Shown: positions 8,412 through 15,319 of the stretch, one piece after another
Numbering within the stretch: position 1 is the first letter of the stretch
How the letters are laid out: each line of letters opens with the position of its first letter
NCBI GenBank assembly: GCA_030263555.1
Contig: SZPE01000006.1
Span: 28,795 to 92,794 of the forward strand
Reading direction: 5' to 3'
DNA from: CFX2 sp014338005
Lineage (GTDB): Bacteria; Chloroflexota; Anaerolineae; Aggregatilineales; Phototrophicaceae
Length of the DNA stretch: 64,000 nucleotides
The notes under the pieces: generated by a model
What the model was told of the DNA's origin: nothing
Database searches by the model: none
Seen by the model: the letters and a program-made list of their open reading frames with translations, nothing else
Position numbers and translations under genes: made by a program

Positions 8412-9818
8412 ATGTCCGAATTTGACCCGCACCCAGAAGTAGATATCCAGATGGCGATACGCCTGCTGCAAATCGGGCAGCGTTTGAACGCCGCGCCGGA
8501 TGAAAAAGCCATTCTGGACATCCTCATCGAGCCGGCGCTGGCCGCCGGGCTGACCAACGCCAGCCTGTTATGTTTTGAAACCACCCCGAACACGCCGGAA
8601 CAGGGGGAGATCGTGGCCGCCTGGCAGCGCCCCGGCGCTGTGAACCTGGCGCTTGGCACACGCCTTAAGCTGGCGAACCGCGCTTACATCGGCCTGTGGA
8701 ATCATACCGCCGTTCAGACACAGTTTTTCGCCGACGCCCCCCGTGACCGGCATCTGCCGAAGGAATGGCGCGCCCTGGCCGGGCAGATCGGCGCTCGCGG
8801 CCTGGCGATTCTGCCGCTTCAGCAGGGCGGGCGCTGGATTGGTTTCATCAGCCTGGGCTGGGCGGACGGGCATGAATTCAGCGATGCCGAACGCCTCTTT
8901 TACAGCGCGCTGCCGGCCATCGCCGCGCCGGTCATTGCCAGCCGGCGGTTTATCGCCGAGCTGGATGAGCTGGCGCGGGAACAGACCAAAGCCCTGCGCG
9001 AAGCCCAGAACATGCTCAAGACCGTCATTGATACTATCCCGGTGCGGGTGTTCTGGAAGGATAAAAACCTGCGCTATCTGGGCTGCAATCACGCTTTCGC
9101 CGAAGATGCCGGGCTGGACTCGCCGGAGGCCATCATCGGCAAGGACGATTACGAACTGTCCTGGGCGGAGGTCGCCGACCTGTACCGGGGCGATGACCAG
9201 GCGGTGATCGAATCCGGCCAGGCGCGCATCAATTACGAGGAGCCGCAAACCCATACCGACGGCTCGGAAATGTGGCTGCGAACCAGCAAACTGCCCCTGC
9301 GGGACGCCGACGGCGAGATTATCGGCGTGCTGGGGCTTTACGAGGACATCACCGAACACAAACGTATGGAACAGGAGCGCGAGCGCCTTCAGCAGCAGAT
9401 CATCGAGGCGCAGCGCCAGGCCTTGCAGGAGCTTTCCACGCCTATCATCCCCATCATGGATCGTATTATCGTCATGCCGCTGGTCGGCGGCATTGATACC
9501 GCCCGCGCGCGGGACATCATGCGTTCGCTGCTGGCCGGCATCGGCCAGTACCGCGCCCGCATCGCTATTTTAGACATCACCGGTGTATCCGTCGTGGACA
9601 GCGGCGTGGCCCAGCACCTCGACCGCACCATCCAGGCCGCGCGGTTGAAGGGCGCGCAGACCATCGTTACCGGCGTGTCCGACGCGGTGGCGGAAATCAT
9701 CGTCAACCTGGGCATAGACTGGAGCGGCGTCGAAACCCAGCGCGATCTGCAAACCGGGTTGGTAACGGCCTTAGAGCGCCTGGGCGTGCAGCTCACCCGG
9801 CGCGGAAAGCGAACATAG
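8412..9818 (+). CDS. rsbR: stressosome sensor RsbR paralogue: GAF-PAS-STAS
   Basis: This is a 468-residue protein with TAGGAG about ten bases before the ATG. A GAF-like domain (about 10-185, with WIGFISLGWADGHEF) is followed by a coiled coil and one PAS domain (about 195-320, VFWKDKNLRYLGCNHAF and GKDDYELSW). The RsbR-type STAS (about 335-465) has DITGVSVVDSGVA and VTGVSDAVAEI. As in the second paralogue, a Ser replaces the first phospho-Thr. The linker ERERLQQQIIEAQRQALQEL is identical to that of the first paralogue, while the STAS core is nearly identical to the second, so the gene looks like a mosaic. The ligands of the GAF and PAS domains are unknown. Confidence 0.85.
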   Translation: MSEFDPHPEVDIQMAIRLLQIGQRLNAAPDEKAILDILIEPALAAGLTNASLLCFETTPNTPEQGEIVAAWQRPGAVNLALGTRLKLANRAYIGLWNHTAVQTQFFADAPRDRHLPKEWRALAGQIGARGLAILPLQQGGRWIGFISLGWADGHEFSDAERLFYSALPAIAAPVIASRRFIAELDELAREQTKALREAQNMLKTVIDTIPVRVFWKDKNLRYLGCNHAFAEDAGLDSPEAIIGKDDYELSWAEVADLYRGDDQAVIESGQARINYEEPQTHTDGSEMWLRTSKLPLRDADGEIIGVLGLYEDITEHKRMEQERERLQQQIIEAQRQALQELSTPIIPIMDRIIVMPLVGGIDTARARDIMRSLLAGIGQYRARIAILDITGVSVVDSGVAQHLDRTIQAARLKGAQTIVTGVSDAVAEIIVNLGIDWSGVETQRDLQTGLVTALERLGVQLTRRGKRT

Positions 9819-9823
9819 GCGCT

Positions 9824-10240
9824 ATGGATTCTTCCGGCAGCACCCAGAAATTAGAAAACCTGCTTTTGGTGGCCGTCCCGCGCGACCTGATGGACGATGA
9901 AGTGATCGAACTGCGGCGCGAAATCCTGCAAGCGATCCGCCGGCACGGGTCGCAGGTTGTCCTGCTGGATTTTTCGCGGGTGGACATCTGCGACAGTTTT
10001 TTTGGCCGTTTCATTTATACCACTTCCAAAATGGTCGAACTGATGGGCGCGAAAGTCATCATTTCCGGTTTGCAGGATGTGGTGATCGAAACGATGGTCG
10101 AACTTGGCATGACGCTGCCAGACGTGGATGCCGTCCTTGACCTGGACGACGCGCTGGCGCTGAGCCGGTCGCTGTCCCGGCAGTACAACCATCTGAACGA
10201 AACCGCGCCGCCGGATGGCGACATCGCGGACGAGGAGTAA
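9824..10240 (+). CDS. rsbS: RsbS, stressosome scaffold STAS protein
   Basis: This 138-residue single STAS domain starts five bases after the last RsbR. LLLVAVPRDLMDDEVIELR and VDICDSFFGRF match RsbS. The Ser in ICDSF corresponds to Ser59 of Bacillus RsbS, the RsbT phosphorylation site that frees the kinase. GAKVIISGLQDVVIETMVEL completes the fold. A low-complexity acidic tail of about 20 residues extends beyond the usual length. RsbS forms the core of the stressosome with RsbR and sequesters RsbT. Its place between rsbR and rsbT is the canonical order. Confidence 0.9.
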   Translation: MDSSGSTQKLENLLLVAVPRDLMDDEVIELRREILQAIRRHGSQVVLLDFSRVDICDSFFGRFIYTTSKMVELMGAKVIISGLQDVVIETMVELGMTLPDVDAVLDLDDALALSRSLSRQYNHLNETAPPDGDIADEE

Positions 10241-10245
10241 GGACG

Positions 10246-10668
10246 ATGGCCGGGCAGTCGCGTAAAGACCAACTGCACTTCACCATCCAGCACGTGGCCG
10301 ATGTTTCCACGTCGCGCCGCGCCGGGATGCAAATGGCGATCAATATGGGCTTCGCCCACGCCGACGCGACCAAAATTGCCGTCGTCATCTCCGAACTGGC
10401 GCGTAACATCCTCATTTATGCCCGCACCGGGACGATCATTGTCAAGGAGCATCGCGGGCTGGATGGCAAACGCGGCATCAAAATCATCGCCGACGATAAC
10501 GGGCCGGGCATCCCCTTCCTGGACAAAGCCCTGACCGAAGGTTATACCACCTCCGGCGGCCTGGGCCTGGGATTGTCGGGGTCAAAACGGCTGATGGATG
10601 AGTTTTACATCCATTCGGAAGTGGGCAAGGGAACGAATGTCACGGCGGTAAAATGGCTGAACAAATAA
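10246..10668 (+). CDS. rsbT: RsbT, switch serine/threonine kinase
   Basis: This 140-residue GHKL kinase starts five bases after rsbS. The N box is SELARNILIYA, the G1 box DDNGPGI and the G2 region GGLGLGLSGSKRLMDEF, all intact. In known stressosomes RsbT phosphorylates RsbR and RsbS, is released, and then activates an output partner such as RsbU. No RsbU, anti-sigma or sigma factor gene is visible nearby, so the output here is unknown. Its 3' end overlaps the next kinase gene by 16 bases. Confidence 0.9.
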   Translation: MAGQSRKDQLHFTIQHVADVSTSRRAGMQMAINMGFAHADATKIAVVISELARNILIYARTGTIIVKEHRGLDGKRGIKIIADDNGPGIPFLDKALTEGYTTSGGLGLGLSGSKRLMDEFYIHSEVGKGTNVTAVKWLNK

Positions 10669-11120
10669 GCGCAGGACTGCCGCCGGTTTCGATTCGAGTA
10701 TCTGACGATGCACACGCCGTCCTGGCCGCGCAGCATGGGCGCGCGCTGGCGGCGCGGCTGGGGTTTTCGGTCGTGGAGCAAACCGCCTGTTCGACGGCGA
10801 TCCTGGAAATCGCCCGTAACATCGTTAAATATGCCGGCGCGGGCGAAGTGACGTTCCAGGCGGTTGAAGACGGGGAACAGGTGGGTATCGTCGTGGTGGC
10901 CTGCGATAACGGTCCCGGCATCGCCGACGTTAACCTGGCGCTGCAAGACGGTTATTCGACCGGCGGCGGCCTGGGACTGGGTTTGCCCGGCGCGCGCCGG
11001 CTGATGGATTCGTTCCAGATCGTCTCGCGCCCCGGCCAGGGGACGACCGTCGTCATGCAGAAATGGCGAAGCGCCGCTCCCGTCCGGGAACACGCTTCAT
11101 CCTCCAGAGGCCGCCCGTGA
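10653..11120 (+). CDS. second RsbT-like ATP-binding kinase
   Basis: This 155-residue GHKL protein overlaps rsbT and is a diverged paralogue. The N box ILEIARNIVKYA, G1 CDNGPGI and G2 GGLGLGLPGARRLMDSF are present, so ATP binding should be intact. It has a short Ser/Arg-rich tail. Paired RsbT-type kinases before a PP2C gene occur in stressosome-like operons outside Bacillus, where the second may serve a different output branch. An anti-sigma role is possible, but no STAS antagonist other than those listed is present. Coupling by overlap at both ends implies matched expression. Confidence 0.85.
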   Translation: MAEQISAGLPPVSIRVSDDAHAVLAAQHGRALAARLGFSVVEQTACSTAILEIARNIVKYAGAGEVTFQAVEDGEQVGIVVVACDNGPGIADVNLALQDGYSTGGGLGLGLPGARRLMDSFQIVSRPGQGTTVVMQKWRSAAPVREHASSSRGRP

Positions 11121-11710
11121 CCGAACCTGTGCCGTTTATCGAATGGGGCGCGGCCATGCTGCCGCAGCCGGGCCAGCCGCTCTCCGGCGACGATTATCTG
11201 ATTCACCCGCTGCCGGACGGTCTGCTGGTGGCCGTGATAGACGGCCTGGGACATGGGCCAAAAGCGGCGCTGGCCGCGCGGCTGGCCGTCGAAACGCTCC
11301 GCCAGCACGCCCAGACCAACCTGATCGAACTAATCAACCGCTGCCATCAGGCCTTAACCGGCACGCGCGGCGCGGTTATCAGCCTGGCGGCCATCCATAC
11401 CGGCAGCACCGCCATGAACTGGCTCGGCGTGGGCAACGTGGCAGGCTTGCTGGCGCGGAGCGATGGGACGCGCCGGCATATGGTGCTGCGCGGCGGCGTG
11501 GTCGGTTATCGCCTGCCGCCCCTGCGCGTGTTTTCGGAGGCGCTGCTGCCGGGCGATACCCTCATTTTCGCCACCGACGGCATTCGCAGATCTTTTACAC
11601 AGGATGTCCCGGCCAATTTGCCGCCGCAGGCTTTGGCGGAGGCGATACTGGCAAACCACAGCCGCCAGACCGACGATGCCACCGTCGTCGTGGGGCGGTA
11701 CAATACCTGA
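11117..11710 (+). CDS. rsbX: SpoIIE/RsbX-type PP2C serine phosphatase
   Basis: I start this at the GTG at 11117, which overlaps the previous stop (GTGA) and follows CAGAGG; an in-frame ATG at 11063 would add 18 residues. The 197-residue enzyme is a lone PP2C domain: GDDYLIHP, VIDGLGHGPKAALAA (metal-binding DG), ISLAAIH, LIFATDGIRRSF and TDDATVVVGRY. There is no sensor or membrane part, as in RsbX, which resets the stressosome by dephosphorylating RsbR and RsbS. It closes the operon. Confidence 0.85.
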   Translation: MTEPVPFIEWGAAMLPQPGQPLSGDDYLIHPLPDGLLVAVIDGLGHGPKAALAARLAVETLRQHAQTNLIELINRCHQALTGTRGAVISLAAIHTGSTAMNWLGVGNVAGLLARSDGTRRHMVLRGGVVGYRLPPLRVFSEALLPGDTLIFATDGIRRSFTQDVPANLPPQALAEAILANHSRQTDDATVVVGRYNT

Positions 11711-11730
11711 AAACGGCGCTCGAATCAAAA

Positions 11731-11752
11731 AGCGAACCGCGCCGGGTTCGCT
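11731..11752. terminator. bidirectional terminator between convergent genes
   Basis: AGCGAACC and GGTTCGCT form an 8-bp stem around a 6-base loop. CTTTT follows on plus, and an A run before the stem gives T5 on minus. It separates the stressosome operon from the RDD gene. Confidence 0.75.
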
Positions 11753-11780
11753 CTTTTAGCCGGGTGCAGCAGGCCGGGCC

Positions 11781-12176
11781 TCAGCCCACCTTAACCACGT
11801 AGGTATTGACGATTTTATCGTGCAAACCCTGGCGGTTGCTGTCCACAAATGCCCACAGCCAGCCGAGCATCATCAGCACCGAATTGATATAGTAGCCGAT
11901 GTAACGAAGCACCGCGTCGCCGTCGGTCATCGGGCTGCCATCGGTTTTGACCACGCGGATTTTCATCACCGACTTGCCGGGCGTCTGGCCGTTCTGGCGC
12001 GTCCAGAAGTACCAATTGTAGGCCAAGCCGATGATAAAACTGATGCCGGCGCCCGGCTCGCGGAACGCGCCAAACAGCAGCGCGCTAATCATGCCCTGGA
12101 TGAGGCCGTCAATCAGGATGGCGACAAAACGTTCGCCCAGCCCGGCCAGTTCGTAGGTCATGCTGTAATCTTTCAC
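11781..12176 (-). CDS. RDD family membrane protein
   Basis: This protein of about 131 residues has three hydrophobic segments. GLGERFVAILIDGLIQG contains the Arg-Asp pair of the RDD family in the first helix. WFTRQNGQTPGK-like spacing (FWTRQNGQTPGKSVMKIRVV) and NRQGLHDKIVNTYVV are the other hallmarks. I take the GTG at 12176, nine bases after AGAGGGA; a GTG three codons upstream touches the ribosome site. RDD proteins are small membrane proteins of mostly unknown function, with some linked to ion exchange. Nothing nearby narrows this. Confidence 0.85.
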   Translation of the reverse strand: MKDYSMTYELAGLGERFVAILIDGLIQGMISALLFGAFREPGAGISFIIGLAYNWYFWTRQNGQTPGKSVMKIRVVKTDGSPMTDGDAVLRYIGYYINSVLMMLGWLWAFVDSNRQGLHDKIVNTYVVKVG

Positions 12177-12270
12177 GGCTTGCACTCCCTCTCTTGCGCG
12201 TGCGATTCTACACCTTTATACGCAGTACAGCGGAAAAAGTTACAGCCGCCGGGAGTTGAAAAAGCCGCCG

Positions 12271-13275
12271 CTAACCACCGTATTTCTGTTCGATGGCGGC
12301 GATTTCCGCCTCGGTGTTTTGCAGCAGTTTGCGCGTCATCTCCAGGCCGAACTGCTGGTCGGCAGGTTTGGCCGCCAGCGCGGCGATCTTCTGCCGGTAG
12401 AGCGACGCGGCGGCATACAGTTCGGCCAGTTTTTGGTTAACCTCCAACGGGGCATCCGGCAGCAGCAGCGATTCCTCCGGGGCCGGCCCGTCATCGGGCG
12501 GCGGTTCCGGCGGCAGGGAGGGCAGCGGTTTTGACGCGGCGGGCGCGGCATCCGCCGGGGCGTTGGCGGCAGGGACAGCGCCTTTCTGCGCTTCGCGTTT
12601 TTGTTTTTCCAGCCCCTTGCTGGTCACGCTCTGGGCAAAAACCGCCACGCCCTGGATTTCCGGGTCGTAACTGGCCGTACCCTCGATGATGAGCATATCT
12701 TCCGGGTCACTCAGCGCCGGCTCGACGCGCTTCCACTGTTTGGCGGCGATATAAACGGTGTACAGGGTCGGCGTTTCGGGCGGTTTTGGCACGCCCTTCG
12801 GCAGCGTGGCTGCCCCGGCGCTGTGAGTCATCGCCGTAATCACCAGGTCTTTACGGGTTTCAATCTTACCAGGGCGTCCGATCAGGGTGATTTTCACGGT
12901 GCTGGCCTTTCCTGATTCCTCGATAAGGGGGCTGATAATCGAAACGCGCTCCGACCAGTCGAACGGGGGCGGCGGGGGAGGAGCGGGTGTTCCCTCTTTT
13001 TTCGGGGCGCCAAATATCTTCCGGCGCTGCTGGCCGGTCATCTGCTGGCGCGCCAGGTGGAAAAAAACACCCCCCGGCGTGCGGCGGCGCGCGCCGCTTT
13101 TGACCATCAGGCCGCCTTTGGCTTCCACCGCCAGGGTTTCCTGAAGGATCTGCCGGGCAAAATCGGCGCCGCAGTATTTGACGATGGCGGAGAGCTGTTT
13201 AATCGGCTGGCCCTCCGTTTCGCCCAACTGTGCGGCCAACTCCTGAACCAAAACCGACGAATCGTCCTGCGGCAA
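12271..13275 (-). CDS. PHAX-type RNA-binding domain protein
   Basis: This 334-residue protein probably starts at a TTG five bases after GGAGG. Residues about 20-75 (IVKYCGADFARQILQETLAV, then GARRRTPGGVFFHLAR) match the PHAX RNA-binding domain. That domain was first described in the metazoan snRNA export adaptor and is also found in Chloroflexi and cyanobacteria. After a run of seven prolines, residues about 105-225 form a separate beta-rich region (VSIISPLIEESGKASTVKIT, ending FAQSVTSKG) that I cannot name. A Pro/Ala-rich linker and a C-terminal helical segment (about 285-334) follow. The RNA partner is unknown. A TATACT -10 lies upstream. Confidence 0.75.
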   Translation of the reverse strand: MPQDDSSVLVQELAAQLGETEGQPIKQLSAIVKYCGADFARQILQETLAVEAKGGLMVKSGARRRTPGGVFFHLARQQMTGQQRRKIFGAPKKEGTPAPPPPPPFDWSERVSIISPLIEESGKASTVKITLIGRPGKIETRKDLVITAMTHSAGAATLPKGVPKPPETPTLYTVYIAAKQWKRVEPALSDPEDMLIIEGTASYDPEIQGVAVFAQSVTSKGLEKQKREAQKGAVPAANAPADAAPAASKPLPSLPPEPPPDDGPAPEESLLLPDAPLEVNQKLAELYAAASLYRQKIAALAAKPADQQFGLEMTRKLLQNTEAEIAAIEQKYGG

Positions 13276-13337
13276 ACGCGCCTCCCCCTCTCTGACTGAT
13301 TGAAAGTATAACCAAAAAAGGCGCGGGCGGCAATCTA

Positions 13338-13346
13338 TGTTACAAT
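13338..13346 (+). promoter_or_regulatory. candidate extended -10 promoter for acylphosphatase
   Basis: TGTTACAAT lies 48 bases before the ATG at 13394. It has the TG extension seen before other genes here and no obvious -35. Confidence 0.45.
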
Positions 13347-13393
13347 CGGCAGGGGGTAGGAGAAGCAGCGTTTGGGTAGGAGAACAGGGACTT

Positions 13394-13678
13394 ATGGAAA
13401 TGCCGGAAGAACAGCAGCTTCACGCCATCGTCCGGGGGCGCGTGCAGGGCGTGAATTTTCGCTATTATACGCTGCACACCGCCAGCGAGTTAGGCTTAAA
13501 AGGCTGGGTACGCAACCAGATTGAAGGCACGGTGGAAGTGACCGCCGAGGGCCCGCGTCCCCGCCTGGAGCGCCTGCTGCGTTTTCTGCACACCGGGCCG
13601 GCCAATGCCCGCGTGGAGGAAGTTGAGGTGGAATGGCGCCCCGCGACCCACGAATTTGAGGGCTTCAACATCCGTTAG
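13394..13678 (+). CDS. acyP: acylphosphatase
   Basis: The ATG at 13394 follows TAGGAGAA by ten bases and gives a 94-residue protein, the normal family length. HAIVRGRVQGVNFRYYTLHT is the phosphate-binding loop with the catalytic Arg, and GLKGWVRNQIEGTVEVTAEG carries the catalytic Asn. It hydrolyses carboxyl-phosphate bonds such as acetyl phosphate or acylated side chains in the cytoplasm. The next gene starts ten bases after the stop. A link to the acetyl-CoA synthetase two genes on is possible but not shown. Confidence 0.92.
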   Translation: MEMPEEQQLHAIVRGRVQGVNFRYYTLHTASELGLKGWVRNQIEGTVEVTAEGPRPRLERLLRFLHTGPANARVEEVEVEWRPATHEFEGFNIR

Positions 13679-13688
13679 GGGGCAGGTA

Positions 13689-15197
13689 GTGAAAGAAAAA
13701 ACCATCATCATCATCGGCGCGGGGGTGGCCGGGCTGGCCGCCGGCTGTTATGCCCAGATGAACGGCTATCGTTCGCGTATTTTTGAACTCCACGACCTGC
13801 CGGGTGGTTTGTGTACGGCCTGGGAACGTAAGGGGTACATCTTCGACGGCTGCATCCATTATCTGTTCGGCTCTGCCGAGGGCCAGCCGTTCAACCGAAT
13901 GTGGCAGGAACTGGGCGCGGTGCAGAACCGCCCGATGATTAACCACGACGAGTACCAGCGCATCACCCACGGGCAGCACACGTTGATCGTTTACGCCGAC
14001 CCCGACCGGCTGGAAAAACATATGCAGGAGATCGCGCCGGAGGACGCCGCGCTCATCCGGGCGTTCTGCCAGGGCGTGCGGCAGTTCACGCGGTTCGATA
14101 TGTCGGTGATGTACCAGAAGCCCAAACCCCTGATGAAGGGGCAGGATTGGGGCGCGATGGGGCTGAAGATGCTGCCGTTTTTGCTGCCCCTGCTGCGCTG
14201 GGGCATGATCCCCACCAGCAGTTTTGCGGCGCGCTTTAAAAATCCGTTCCTGCGCCGCGCCGTCGCACAGATGTTTTCGTGGGAAGAGGCGCCGGTGATG
14301 ATGGGCATGTCGCTGCTGGCGTATCTGCACACCGGCAACGCTGCCTTCCCGGCGGGCGGCTCGCTGGAATTCGCCCGCGCGCTGGAACGCCGCTATGTCG
14401 AGCTGGGCGGCGAAATCTGTTACAAGGCGCAGGTGGAAAAAATCCTGACCGAAAACGGGCGAGCGGTCGGCGTGCGGCTGTACGACGATTCGGTTCATAC
14501 CGCCGACTATGTGGTTTCGGCTGCCGACGGGCGCGGCACGATCTTCGACATGCTGGACGGCGCTTATGTTAACTCGCGCATCAAAAAAATGTACGACGGC
14601 CACCTGCTCACCCATTCGCAGGTGCAGATTTCGCTGGGCGTCAAACGCGACCTGTCCGGCCAGCCGCATTGGGTCACGCATCTGCTGGACGAGCCGGTGC
14701 TGATAATCGGCGAGCCACGCCGCGAGATCGGCGTCAAACACTACTGCTTCGACAGCAGCCTGGCCCCGGCGGGCAAGTCCTCGGTCGAAATTATGATACG
14801 CTCCAGCTATGCCTACTGGCAGCGCATCTACGGGCGCAGGCTGTACGATACCGAACAAAACCAGGTGTCGGACATCCTGATAAATCTGCTGGAAGGCTGG
14901 CATCCCGGCATCCGGCAGGACATCGAATGTGTGGACGAAGCCACGCCCCTCAGCTACGAGCGGTATACCGGCAACTGGCTTGGCTCGACCTGCGGCTGGC
15001 TGCTGACGAAAGAGACAATGCGGATGCTCATCACCGGCGTTCCCAAAACGCTGCCCGGCCTGCAAAACTTTTATATGGCCGGCCAGTGGGTCGAACCGGG
15101 CGGCAGCCTGCCGCTGGCGGCGGCTTCCGGCAAAAGCGCGGTGCAGATGATCTGCGCCGCCGATGGCCGCCCGTTCGTTGTCCAATCGCCCAATTGA
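13689..15197 (+). CDS. FAD-dependent CrtI/CrtISO-like oxidoreductase
   Basis: I use the GTG at 13689, preceded by a GGGGGCAGG site, for a protein of 502 residues. The dinucleotide-binding fold is at the N-terminus (IIIIGAGVAGLAAGCYAQ then LHDLPGGLCTAWERKGY), followed by FDGCIHYLFG. The C-terminal FAD motif is NFYMAGQWVEPGGSLPLAAA. This arrangement is that of phytoene desaturase/carotenoid isomerase-like flavoproteins, though many relatives act on other lipids. No other carotenoid gene is in the window, so the substrate is open. It is tightly linked behind acylphosphatase. Confidence 0.8.
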   Translation: MKEKTIIIIGAGVAGLAAGCYAQMNGYRSRIFELHDLPGGLCTAWERKGYIFDGCIHYLFGSAEGQPFNRMWQELGAVQNRPMINHDEYQRITHGQHTLIVYADPDRLEKHMQEIAPEDAALIRAFCQGVRQFTRFDMSVMYQKPKPLMKGQDWGAMGLKMLPFLLPLLRWGMIPTSSFAARFKNPFLRRAVAQMFSWEEAPVMMGMSLLAYLHTGNAAFPAGGSLEFARALERRYVELGGEICYKAQVEKILTENGRAVGVRLYDDSVHTADYVVSAADGRGTIFDMLDGAYVNSRIKKMYDGHLLTHSQVQISLGVKRDLSGQPHWVTHLLDEPVLIIGEPRREIGVKHYCFDSSLAPAGKSSVEIMIRSSYAYWQRIYGRRLYDTEQNQVSDILINLLEGWHPGIRQDIECVDEATPLSYERYTGNWLGSTCGWLLTKETMRMLITGVPKTLPGLQNFYMAGQWVEPGGSLPLAAASGKSAVQMICAADGRPFVVQSPN

Positions 15198-15319
15198 GAC
15201 AGGGACTCGACTCTGCGTGTCCGAGGCGTTCTCGTGCGCCTTTTGCTCCTTTGCGCGCTTTGCGTTAATTTTTTGCCTTAATCGGAACTCGGAACTTATT
15301 TTCAAAGGAGGGGTTTTGT

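Noticed and set aside
15198..15319. Possible regulatory RNA before acetyl-CoA synthetase
   Set aside because: The gap has only T-rich, degenerate repeats of a CTTTGCG type and no stable hairpin; nothing beyond the ribosome site can be supported.
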